Position numbers and translations under genes: made by a program | Shown: piece by piece, positions 34,664 to 46,229 of the stretch | Position numbering within the stretch: position 1 is the stretch's first letter | Layout of the letters: every line of letters begins with the position of its first letter | Source of the DNA: Bombardia bombarda | Taxonomy: Eukaryota > Ascomycota > Sordariomycetes > Sordariales > Lasiosphaeriaceae | DNA: 64,000 nt | Assembly: GCA_030512295.1 (NCBI GenBank) | Contig: JAULSR010000002.1 | Span: 3,162,001-3,226,000 of the forward strand | Direction of reading: 5' to 3' | The notes under the pieces: model-generated | Databases searched by the model: none | What the model saw: only the letters and a program-made list of their open reading frames with translations | Told to the model about the DNA's origin: nothing

Positions 34664-34889
34664 TGTAAGAGAAGGCAGGTACGCCTGATCAAGGTGGTCA
34701 CAATGAAGATAACTGGGAAGGCGAGCAATGACTAGTATTGGCGTAAGACTTCAACCTGGCCCTCGCAACGGGAGGTGGGCGAGGGCCGCTGCTTATATAC
34801 ATAGTTGGTAGGATAACTGGCATGTGCTTGGGGATGCTCTGGCTTGGGGATGCTCTGGCATGTGCTTGGGGATGTCCGATGTCCTTACA
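34664..34889. mobile_element. Solo LTR copy 1 (retrotransposon remnant)
   Basis: Begins TGTAAGAGAAGG and ends TGTCCTTACA, the TG...CA ends with short inverted repeat expected of an LTR. It is almost identical to the copy at 34968-35187 apart from indels: this copy has extra tandem copies of a 'cttggggatgctctgg' motif near its 3' end. Holds TTATATA in its middle (a possible TATA box). Flanks (tgaaa on the left, attgg on the right) do not form a target-site duplication. No internal gag/pol sequence accompanies it. Orientation of the parent element is not determinable here. Confidence 0.8.
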
Positions 34890-34967
34890 ATTGGCTTTGT
34901 CGGCGTCGGCTTTATTAATAGTTTCGTTGGCGTCTATTATACTTATTATAACAAAATAGTATTCTCA

Positions 34968-35187
34968 TGTAAGAGAAGGCAGGTACGCCTGATCAAGGTG
35001 GTCACAATGAAGACAACTGGGCAGGCGAGCAATGAAGATAACTGGGAAGGCGAGCAATGACTGGTATTGGCGTAAGACTTCAACCTGGCCCTCGCAACGG
35101 AAGGTGGGCGAGGGCCGCTGCTTATATACACAGTTGGTGGGATAACTGGCATGTGCTTGGGGATGTCCGATGTCCGATGTCCTTACA
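34968..35187. mobile_element. Solo LTR copy 2 with 5-bp target-site duplication
   Basis: 220 bp, TGTAAGAGAAGG...TGTCCTTACA, flanked on both sides by TCTCA (34963-34967 and 35188-35192). That is a perfect 5-bp target-site duplication and is strong evidence for insertion of an LTR retrotransposon followed by LTR-LTR recombination. Relative to copy 1 it carries a 25-bp internal tandem duplication of AATGAAGAYAACTGGGMAGG... and lacks the extra 3' motif copies. The two copies are 78 bp apart, with no coding remnant between them. Confidence 0.88.
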
Positions 35188-38100
35188 TCTCAACCTAGTA
35201 AAACAGCAGTCAATCACCATTACCCGCAATAAAATAATAAATCTAATATCGTATAATGTTACTAAAGAAGCATTAATACTAGGATTTTAACTCCTTTTTC
35301 TTCGCGATCTAGCCCCGCAAGAGGGAGATATTGTATTTAGCATTCAAAGCCTACAGCTGTATGCAGAGAATGTCTGGGCTGAGCTGCCGAGATCAGACTA
35401 GCCAATCAGAAATTAATATTGATAACCCAACACACCCACGAGCCCCATCAAAAGACCGTTGCGCGTTTGCTACCCGCTCTGAATGGTGGATAATAGGTAT
35501 GATGGAATCAAGAATATCGCCACTGGTTCCCTTTTCACCTGCGAATCAGATATGTTATAGGCCTGTTGGGTCAAACCCTCGAAAGTGTTTGGGGGTCTTC
35601 CCGACACCGTGGGACCGGCGGCCGTCTCACAGCCCTCTCGGCCCAGTTGATGGCACCATAGCCCTGCAGGAAGGACGCTCTCATTGCTCAACTCCATCGT
35701 CCCTGGCATATACCCGAATAAATCCTGACTGCGCTCTCGCGGCCGAGTCAACTTGTGTTGGTGTCAAAGATCATACTGTGCTGCTGATGGTCTGTGCTTT
35801 CCCCCTTTGGGGAGAAAATCGCGTGATGTATGTTGGGGCGGAGGCCGAAGAAGACGGCGTCAGTGTCGAGATGGGTTGTTTCGCTCGTCTTGCTCTGCAA
35901 CTCTTCGCTCTCGCTCCCCCCAGAAATACCGGTGCGCTGTCACCGGCGCCATCTTCACCGTCTCACATACATACCTTGATCCCCCCCGTCAGATTCGCAA
36001 GACCATCTTAGTCGGGGACCAGCCCCAATATCGGATTGAGAGGCGGCCGGCCGGGGGTTTCCTTTCTTTGGCTTGGGACTTTTACGTTGACTGGTAGGTA
36101 TCATTTGGAAGCAAAGCTGCCAGCCAGCCAGACCTCTTGACCAGGGACAGACAGGCCAAGGAAATTTGTCAGGTTTTGTCAGTTCTACTGCGATGCTCGG
36201 CATCTTACGCTATGCGTGGTCCTTTAACCTTGAGGACTGGCGGACTGTCCTGTCTGGGGCCTGGGCCTGGGCCCAGTCGATTTACTGATGTTCGTTCTCT
36301 TTGGAGTTTGGAAAGGGTTGTTGCTCCAACCCCCTTTTTCCCCGCTCCGGATTAGGAAGAAATCCGTCTGCTCGGGATGTGTGGCTGATATTGTGAAACC
36401 CCATACATTACGCGTCTCATAGTGCTTTCTCCTTGGCTTCCCTATTTCACTGCTGCAAGTCCAGAGCTTGGATAAGTTGCCGTTATCATGAGTTCTGGCC
36501 AGGCATTGGGGCCTTCTGTTGACGGCCGACAAGCAACCCCCCGGATGACAAAGTATGTACGGACGTGGGGAAATGCACGAGGGTGAGTAAGTAGGCACCA
36601 GGGACATGCATATCCATATCTGGACGGAAAGACCAAGAGGGTACTGTGTAAAGGTGAGCAATTATCTACCTTGGCCACACCTTGGGTGGACCGTTACACT
36701 CCCGCATACCTATCATACACATCATTCGCCCACCTACTATTTGTGTGAATGGGCGGTGGGACGGGTTGACGCGGTCGTCCGGTCACAGTCGGCCGACCGG
36801 TGGTCTCCAGGCAGACTGACTCCCTTCAGAACCGTGCATAGAGATAGATGTGTGAAGAACACAGTGCCCGAAGTTGAGCCGACCCGGTGAAGATCTATCT
36901 GTTCATCATTTGTTGGATTTGTCTGCCAGCGGTGTTTGAAGTTGTTGCTGGGGGGGGATTACTGAACTGGGGCATTCCGTATCATTAATCACTACAGTAC
37001 TTACACAGTACATACCTACATACCTAGGCAGGTATTATAGCAGTTGCGCGTCTAGTTACAGATATGGAGACATAACCAGACTTATTTCCGGCGGATATAT
37101 GTTCGATTGACGACGACACGCGCGCGCCCTTCAGGTGTGGTCAAACAACACCAGTGCCAAAGTTGAAAAAGTTCCCTTTTCGGGGTTACATAGACCAAAA
37201 GCGAGCAGATACCTATGTCGATCAAAATGTCCAGAGTTGGGTCCAGACCTGTGCGCAGATCGTTACTTGAAAAAGACCCATTATCGTCCTATACGCTGTC
37301 TATACGATATAGACCGGTGGAGGATCATATCAACCTTGAAGAAGACCGGAGTATTCCCGGATAGGAATCTTGATGTTGAGATAGATGGCGGGTTTGTTGG
37401 CGGAAGAATATCCCCCAAGATATCCGCATTTTTACGAGGTGACCACTCAAACATTTGAGCTACATCCAGAACACGCTCACTCGCTTGTTTCAGTAATTCT
37501 TATGTCGTGTGACACACACAAACTCCCTTGAAAACACAAAAGATTCCGCTTTGACCCCCAGCCACGCATCATGTTACGTAGGTAGGTATGTTCAGTATTC
37601 CCGGCGACCTTTGCCGGGATTTTTTTTTGGAGATGCAAAGGAGGGGACTTAGGGAAGAGTGTGAGTGGATGGCCCAGATGAGCTGAAGGTACTCAGTGCG
37701 GTGCGGGTGCGGGCAGCAGGCGCTCGGAACAACCACCTTGAGATTGGAGAAACATACACACAAGACCCCGAATACCCCGACAGCCCCGAACATGTCATGT
37801 AAAACACTGAAAAAAAAAAAAAGTCCCCGAGCAGCCGCCCCCGGCGGAGCGAGAGCGATTCGGTCGGCGTAAGCCCCTGAGTCTAGACGTGTTATCCTTC
37901 TTTTCCTCTAGATGAGGATGGAGGACCAAACAGTTGTCCAGTTAACTATTGGTTAGTAATATCACCAAATACCAATACGGATATGTAATCGATAAAGGTT
38001 GATTATGTCTTTCTTCATCAGGTGTCAGCCTGTTCAAAGCGGTGTCAACCGTTCTGGTTTGTTGGGAGGATCACCGCATCACATGATCTTTGACCATCTT

Positions 38101-38207
38101 AACAGCAGGCGAATGTTCTTTTCAGTACTTGGTGAGGAACTTTGGGCGGTCCCATTATTTTTCCATGGTTTGGTTCCCACCGCCACCACCACCATTACCA
38201 TGGGACT

Positions 38208-38232
38208 GGGGCAGGGCAGGGCAGGGCAGGGC
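38208..38232. repeat. (GGGCA)n short tandem repeat
   Basis: About five GGGCA units, non-coding. Confidence 0.8.
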
Positions 38233-38510
38233 AACAGCAGGCGGCAGGCACAGTCGTGAGTGACTTCCTCCTCCAACTAGCTAGCTAACCGCCATTACAA
38301 CCCTCGTGGTCATCTTAATCTTGGAAATTCTTTGTGATGAGTTATTCGATTGCGTACTACTGACTAGAGGTAGATAGCTTGATCATCGCTGTAACGTGCA
38401 CCAACAAGAAGTCCATCTTCTCCGGTGATAGGAGTTCTTGGCTTGTTTTATATCCGGGGCAACATGGAGATAGGCGTGTTGTGTTGGGCCGCCGCGTCCG
38501 GCGGCAGCGA

Positions 38511-38526
38511 CGGACGGACGGACGGA
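38511..38526. repeat. (CGGA)n short tandem repeat
   Basis: Four CGGA units, non-coding. Confidence 0.75.
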
Positions 38527-41500
38527 CCATATGGCCCGTGTTACAGCCGGCCGGCCGTTTTTTGCGTGTTTCAGGATCATCGTTCCCCCATCCCCTATTA
38601 GTGACTCCCAATGCATGTGTGTTTATATAAACACTCAATCCATCAGGAAGAAAAACTTGCACCGGTTAGTAATGATGAACGTTATTAGCAAAGGGGGGGA
38701 TATAGTTATGCCATAAATAAACAAATGTACATCTTGTCGTTGAGCTGCCTATTCGGGCTGGACTGGGTGGTTAGCAGGTTGGCGGACGCTGGGCGGGTTG
38801 TTGGCAGGCACAGGTTATTTGCAGTGCAATAATAAAAGAAGCACTCATGGAAGTTGTTGATAACCCCATTCCGAGTTTGGGCATATCTTGAGTTTTCGGT
38901 TTCCAATTTTTGCCCCCGGCCCAATCCTCCCAATCTCCCTCATCCATGCAGCTCCCTGGCTAGCAGATTAACTCTTCAATGCTCAATGGAATTACCTTCT
39001 GCAGGTTCGATTCAGCTTTGGAACTTGAGATATCTTTGTCTTCCTTCGAGTCGGCCGCTAGAAGAATCGGGTTATATTATGTGCACCGTTTCATATCATC
39101 TGTCCCCCACAAGGCATGGCTAACATGGTTGGCGCACGTACGGAATTCTGCACACCGCATCACCCTGGCTGGCTGAAAGCTACTGCATCAGACGTTTATT
39201 TGGGGTATGCCCTCTTTCACATATAGTGTAGGGTTGAGGAGGCAGGGAAAGGACGAAGGATCACCCACCTTACGGGGGAATAGACGATTTGGGTAACGAG
39301 CCCCCCCTTCTCCACCCAAGAAGAGAACTTTGTTTTCTGCTCCTAGTGCCGCACGATGCACAGGACTAATGGTTGAGATGTGCCCTCCCCCAATGAGATG
39401 GGATGGACCGTTTGGGGAATAAGCACCTTAAGCATGAAATAACGTGGTCATGGTCCTTGGCATGCCATGTGTCACACTGTGACAATGCGCCGCCGTTCCA
39501 CCCTAGCGTGATGATAGGTAGCCCTATGAGCTTCCGTTTCCGGCCTGCTCGTGGATGCTCACTGACCTTCCTGCATCTCAGCTGTCTGCAGTGCAAGACT
39601 CAATCCTCCATGGTGCCTCTTTGGTAGCTTGGCTCGCCTGGGTATATGGCAAAGTGTGCCCATACGTGGTGATAAAGGGCGTGGATGTATGTACATGCCA
39701 CTGTGGGAGGCCCTGATGCGGGGACCAACGCGTGCGGTCAACCACGTTTTCTGCTGCGGCGTGGTTCCTTGGGAGGCGGGTATTGATGAGCTTGTGAGGT
39801 TTTCATAGAGGTTAGATGTCTGGATAGCTTAGACATGTGCGGACGTCATCAGATAATCAGCGCTCGCTGTTCCATGACCCTTTGCTGACAGAGCCGACTG
39901 TAAATAGATAGGTATATCATGTTGTTTATCGTGGTGTTGTTGGCAAAGCCATGGCAAATGATTTGTGTGGAGAAAAGAAGGATACCTCAGTGGTGTGGGT
40001 GAATGCAGTTCGTCGGAGATCGGGTCAAAAGGAGACAAGACAGCCCCTGATATTCGTAGATGAACCATTCTTGGCTGGACTGAAGCGAGGCTGATCTGAG
40101 GAAAGACATTGCTGAAAGCAGGGATCAGTAACGGTCTGGCTCCGATTGTAAATCTGGTGCCTGAAAACCAAACTACACGCCGGCGGATATGGTGAAAAAG
40201 AGGCAGGAGGTGCTGGTCCAGCGTCTCAGTCTCCCTGAGGCCCAGGGACTACAAGCGGTAAGGCTGAGGCTCAGACAGATGTGCTAAGCCGGCGTAGATT
40301 CGCTGGTGCCGGAGCTGCCACGTTTTCACGGAAGCACTGCGGCGGCGGCACCTTCAAAGCAACTATACGGTGTGGTTTACAATGTAACTACACAGCAATT
40401 AGCATGCATTACTATACAGGTGATAAACAATCAAACATTGCCAAAATGCTGCCGAATCGGGATGAGGCGAGAAGAGACGGCGACGATGGAGATGGCGCGC
40501 CGTTGAACAGTCGTGTTAGTCCTTAGGCACAGCTGCTAATTGGCCGCACAAGCCCCGAAACGACCCCGTACGCTACCGTCCTAGCAGTGCAACCTCATCA
40601 ACACCCTGGACTAGTCCAGCGGATGAGAGCCGTTTTCTAGGCTGCCGCAAACGGGCGAGGTGCTAGTCTGCGATGTCGGGCGAAGCCGCAGTTACTGTGT
40701 ATATCATCACCACCTCATATCAACTCCAGAGGTGTTGAGCGGCGCCAATCTGCGAGATGCCGTCTTGGAAAGAAGTACGTAAACAGGCGGGAGTGTGACT
40801 CGCATGGGTAAGGCAGCTCGAGGAGCCGTGAAAGGATCAGGTAAGTTATTACTGTCGGGCGTAGTCGTAGTCTTCCCGTAGAGAGACCCAGGCCGCTGGA
40901 ACTAGTTACTTGGTAGTATATCCGTATGTAGCATTTCGAGGGTTAGAGCCATGTAGATCTGCGAGGAGTGAATATGCTGGCCGAGAGGCCATGTCTTGGG
41001 ATATCCAGTCTCGCTAGGCTCTTATTACTTAGCAGGTCGGTAACCAGTCTTCCAGTCGATATGCCATGCCGTCCTGCTATCTGGGCGCCTCATCAGGTGA
41101 TTTGGTCTTTCATTGCCCGTCAATTGCCAATTTGCCATCAAGATGGGTAGAAGTTGACTTGAAACTTGCGTGGATGCTGTGCTGTTGCGGTGAGGTGTTT
41201 TAGTGCGGTAGGGTGGTGGCACAGGTGCTGGGTTCGCTGGATTGTAGCGTAGGCAACAGAATTTGGCCGTTGGGGACTGGTCACTCGCCTCCAGAATGTC
41301 TCGGCGCGTCCTCTGCTCGGTCGCCAGTAACGGCCTGGCTTGCCTGGATCGCCTGGATCTGCCGACTCTCGATCGCGACCAAGCCAATCACAGTGTAGAA
41401 CAAGTCTCCTCGGTCTGCTTTGTCAATAGCTATTTATGTGCTAGACGATTAGCAAGCTTTGAGTATAGAGCCTGAGGCAGAGCAAGGGGCCTTGCGAAAG

Positions 41501-43523
41501 GGATCCTGAAAGAGGGTCGATCGTGGATGGCGGCAGCATCAGCATTGGCACTTTGGCAGGGCTTGATGAGCCCAATGTTCGGGGCCCTTGGTATCGCTTG
41601 CGAAGGACCTCGCCTTGGCAAGCCGACCTTATCTCGAATTTGAGAGACACACTCTGATTGACGCGGGAACGCATAGAGGAAAGCAGCTCTGCTGTGCCAG
41701 GGCGAAGGATTGCCTGCCTACTGCAATGGATGCTAGCCCTTTTTCTGTAGTTTAGAACTGCTAGGCTGAATATTAGTGAACGGCACGATCTGCAAAGCAA
41801 ATGTCCCGAGGTCCAAGGCCGATTCGACACCAGACGATTTCGGCCGTCACCAAGTAGTTAATAAGCGCGCGGAACTTGATCAGTGTCACTGGGGCGTATG
41901 CCAGGCAAGGAATGAATGGCTGGCTTCGTGGAAGGCAGGCAGAATTGTTCTCGAAGCTGCAGCTGAGAGTTGGGGGCTGAAGAGAAACGAGGGAAACGTG
42001 GCCATGCCAGAAAAGGTTTCATTCTAGATTGTTGTTCCATTTGGCTTCGTCGTCTCTGCGAGACACGAACCGCGCCGTAGAATCTGTGGACGCGATCGCC
42101 CACTCAAGCCACCGCCAATTTAAACTCGAAAGTGTGAGATAAAATTTATCTACCTAGGTTAGGAAAGCGCACCACGGCCCGTTGACGCCTTCCTTTTCTT
42201 CCACTACTGTGAAGGGTAAGGTACTTCAGTTGTTCGCGACTGCCACGGGCGTGTTTCATGCTCCACTGTCGTCCCAGGGCATGCTCTCTTGATCGATCCT
42301 ACACGAGCCGCCTCCAATCAGAGAGCTGAGAATACCCCGCGTGCAATCTCATTCGACATCGCGCTCTAGCAAAAACAAGCTCCATGGAGGCAGCGATCTT
42401 TTCAATCAGGCCATGACTGCTAGCAGCGTACCCCAACAATCTTTACCCTCCGCAATGGATGCCACCAAAGAACCTACCGGCGCCAACCCGCGTCGACTCA
42501 GAAGGTAAAAAGAGAAGTTAGAGTTCCTGACGATTCAAGTTACCCATGGTCTCATCTGGAAACTGCTACAACGACCTCTGGCAAGGTTAGCTTCGGTTAT
42601 ATCAGTTGACGGGGCTCCAGGGCGGGGCCTGGCCGCCGGCAATGTATCGGAAGATCACCAAGTATTCCAAATCAAAACTACGATGCTCCGATGCTTAAGG
42701 ATATCATGGCGATGCCCTCTCTAGCCCTTTCAAAAATGCGCGTAATAGCCGAATGAACCATCGGGAGGGAGGACAGCCGGCTGGTTCTCCTAATGAAACA
42801 AAACACGATACAGGTCGGCCTTGACATCACTCATCATGCACACCGCATACAAGACCTGCCCAGAACCCCGAATGCGTGCGTTCCGCCTTCTGCATATGAG
42901 ATGGCATGCATGCATCTTCACCGCCGTCGTGACTGCTGGGACATGTCTAAGCAAGACATGCGCGACGTGACGTGACGTCCAGCATAGCTGTTACCTGGAG
43001 GCGTCCATCGAAGAAAGCCACAAACCTTGCCAATTGTCACCACTCTGGCCACTGTCCACCATGTGAGGCTCGTCATCCATTGTGCATAGCCAGCATATGT
43101 ATCGCTAGAAACCGTACTGAGTGTCTGTATGGTAGCGGAGCTAGCCCCGGGAGCCCCTTTTTCCACAGCCCACATCGCAGAAAGGACACTGAAGAGAGGG
43201 CCAGGGACCTGAAGGTAGCTAAACGCTAGGTTGCCCAAACTTCTGCTGCACTAAAAAGGTGTTTTCAACGGCGAAGCCAGGGGTAAAAGCGCAATGTCCT
43301 GGCTTGTTGTTTTCGGCGCGGTCACAGCCCTACGAGCCAAGAACCTGGATGTGATCCGGGGAGCCCCAAGCTCGAACTCGAGCGGACTTGCCCAGATTGG
43401 ATCAGGCACCCGAATAAGCTAGGCGAAGGACGTGTGCTACGTGCTTGGTTGCTTGTGCTGCGGTTGCCGTTTTCGCTGTAGTCCTCACCGCCCATTGGCC
43501 ATTCATTGGGTGCAAGCGCACCT

Positions 43524-43550
43524 CACCCGCACCCACCCGCACCCACCCGC
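43524..43550. repeat. (ACCCACCCGC)n tandem repeat
   Basis: About two and a half 10-bp units in the pyrimidine-rich stretch upstream of the bZIP gene. Confidence 0.8.
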
Positions 43551-44400
43551 CAGAGCTCCCCTTGCTCCTCTCATACCAGGGCGGGCCCCAGCCCAGTCCC
43601 CACTGCCGGGAAAGCACCCTCGCCGCTCTAATAAAATTAGCCCAAGACAGCTTTTTTAACCCACAAGCCATGGACCAATTAGCCCCACCATTGCCCCCCC
43701 AGTACCTTTTCTTTCGTGGCTGCCTGGTGACTGGGCGCTCCCGCTTTTCCACAGTTGAAGGCTCCGTTTTCCCACTAGTCTCCGTCTTGTTGCCCCACCC
43801 TGGCGCTGTCGGGGGAACTGGAACTTAGCACCTGCCCACTGCTTGCCCACCGCTTTCGAGGTCCCGTCCTTGCACGGAGTATCATTCTCGACTCTCGTAA
43901 AACGCACCAGCGAGAGCGCGCGCACATGTCTCTCTCTCGTTACCGTGTATCTTTGCCAATGCACACGCCCTGGGATTCCCTACCCCCCTCCACTCACACT
44001 CACTCACACACACACACCATCGTGATGCAGCCCAGTCCGCTGCAGGGAGCAAGGACGGGAGTGTGATCCAGAGAGGAGTGGAATCGGAGCCCACTATCTG
44101 TCACTGTGCTCGACTTTGCACTGCAGGTTAGTTACTAACCTCTGTCCTTCTGATCCTAGTGCTTGCTCAGAATTCTAGCTGTTTCCTTTTGCTCTTTGTA
44201 AGGGAAGCTGTAAGGAAAAAGCAGCCAAGACGCAGTGCTCGGCGACTTTTACTCATGACAGGCGGCTGGGGCGCTCAGCATGGCAGCAATGGAACGAGCG
44301 GTGGCGTTTGCTTGGGTCAAAGTCTCCCCGGAATCGCGGTCTCAGGTCTTCAAAAGACGGTCAAGACTTTTGGAAACGAACCCACACCAAGAGCTGGAAT

Positions 44401-44440
44401 GGTGGTGTGTGGTGGTGTGTGAGTGTGTGTGTGTGTGTGG
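44401..44440. repeat. GT/GGT-rich microsatellite
   Basis: Irregular GGTGGTGTGT units followed by nine GT units, upstream of the bZIP gene. Confidence 0.8.
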
Positions 44441-45227
44441 TGTCGAAGTACCATACCTTCGGATTGAGGCATTGCTCGTTCCCAAACAAAGATGGACGAC
44501 ACGCGCGGGAAAGGTACCAACGACACAAAGTACCGTGTATACAGTACACAAGCAGCACCTCTTTCGAGACAAGACAACACATGTTCCGTGCGTCATTAGT
44601 GGGTTCTGCTCCCTCGTAGGGTCCTGTTGAGTCGAGTTGACATCCCCCCTCGAATTCCCAGAAAGGCCAAGGCCCCAGATCCCACCCGCTGGTCGGTCGC
44701 TCCATGCATGCTGGCCCCGTCAAATGAAGGACCCCTGTTCGGTATGGATTTGGCGCTTCCTCGTTAGAGTGTAGGCTGTACCCAGGCCAGGCTCCAAGCA
44801 AAGCGGCCGAGTACTTGTCGACCCGGTAGTCTACCTTTGTATCCGTACATGCTCCTGGGATTCCGATTCCCAAGCAATTTTGGAGGCTCGTCGAACCCTT
44901 GTCGCCTGGGGGTGAAAAAGTACCCTACGCCAAGTACCTACACCAGTGCGTCCTCGCCGCAGCAAGCCTTGTCCTCCATGGCTGGCCCGAAGGAATGGTG
45001 GCTCTGGATACTTAAACAGACGAGCCTCCCCTTCCTCCCCAAATGGCGTCCGACCTATCCCACCATCGCGATACAAGCTATCGACATCTTCTCAGAGATC
45101 CAGATATATATCTCCTGCCCTCCCTCAACTCAGGGTCAGATCGCATCTTGTTATCCCATCATCCCACCATCCCAGCTTCTACTACCATATCGGATAGCTT
45201 CGAAGCTACCCATCACCCATATCCACC

Positions 45228-46229
45228 ATGTTTGCCATGCAACCACAACACCCATATGCCGCCTACCAGGCACAACCTCAGCCTCAGCCAGCAAGACAGT
45301 ACTCGGGCCACAGCACAAGCAGCGCATTCAGCAGCTCAGCCAACCCTGATGAAGACTGGACCAAGATCTCAGATCTTGCCGAGCGAAGGAGGATACAGAA
45401 CCGCATTGCTCAGCGCAACTACCGTATGTAGCTGTCGAGTCAGTGTTTGTGAGAGGTAGCCATGGCTAAACGTTTACTACAGGCAAGAAGCTTAAGAGAC
45501 GTCTGGAGGAACTCGAGAGGCGGGCGGGATCGGACGGGGCCTCGTCGTCGGGCAGTGAGAAGCAGAGTTCGTCGTCAAGCAAGAACAGCAGCAAACGCAG
45601 CCAGCAGCAAACACCCAAGGCACAGAAGCAGTCACCACAATCCCCACCAAAGACAATGTCGCGCGGCGCATACACTCCACCAATGCACCACGACGACGAA
45701 TATCTCTTCCCTCAGTCATACGATGACCGGGAAAGATCGCACACGCCGCCCATGTTCAGCTACTCGACATACCCGCCCCCGCCAGACGACATGATGATGG
45801 CTCCTTATGGATCCGTCCCGGCGTACCGGCCCATGCCAACAGAGTCATACCCTGAATACCTCGCCGCGACAACCGTCTCGGTCACTCTCCCGTCCATGAC
45901 ACACTTCAGCGATGCGCTCAAGAGGGAACCGTGCTATCCCGAGGACAACCTCCCGTATCTCCCATACAACGGCTACATCCAGGGCGTCGAGATGGGTCCC
46001 GGGGGCACTCTCCATACGAACATATGCCTCATGTGAGTAGCGTGCGCCGCCTGCCTCCCAGTCATCGTGCAAACGATCGAAGAGACGGTTGCTGATGGGT
46101 GCGCTTAAATAGACTCCTCCTCTATCACACTCCTTCGACCACTCGGGGAGCTGCTCAGACTCAGGGAGCTACGAGTACCCGACAACGCCACTATCAATGC
46201 CTGGCTCGCCCGGTATGGTCCACCACTGA
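45228..46229 (+). CDS. bZIP transcription factor (AP-1/Yap-like), one frame break near the end
   Basis: DNA-binding regulator. Exon 1 45228-45423, exon 2 45483-46032, exon 3 46113-46229. Intron 1 (45424-45482) lies inside the basic region and joins RIQNRIAQRNY to RKKLKRRLEELERRAG: NxxAQRNYR is the Yap-type DNA-contact signature. The leucine-zipper part is short. A Ser/Gln/Lys-rich linker and Tyr/Pro-rich middle follow. The frame needs one extra G in the run 46001-46005; it then reads GGHSPYEHMPH, splices over intron 46033-46112 (GTGAGT...AAATAG) and ends in TPPLSHSFDHS and YEYPTTPLSMPGSPGMVHH, recalled as a typical C-terminus of fungal bZIPs. Without that base the protein ends in unrelated sequence. 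Start context is CCACCATG; an in-frame ATG three codons on is possible. Targets unknown. Confidence 0.85.

Larger units (their letters stand above)
35193..45227. other. Long apparently non-coding region upstream of bZIP gene
   Basis: About 10 kb with no supported coding region. 35193-35340 is AT-rich. Short tandem repeats lie at 38208-38232, 38511-38526, 43524-43550 and 44401-44440. From about 43400 to 45227 the plus strand becomes pyrimidine-rich, as expected of a promoter and long leader for the bZIP gene. A TATATAT sequence occurs near 45104. Frames in this stretch are short and overlapping, with no family motifs. Confidence 0.5.

Noticed and set aside
35331..36011. 226-aa plus-strand open frame next to the solo LTRs
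   Set aside because: No similarity to gag, pol, transposase or any known domain; composition is that of random open sequence.
38985..39030. tRNA B-box-like GGTTCGATTC
   Set aside because: Flanking bases do not form a T-arm stem and no A box lies at the right distance.
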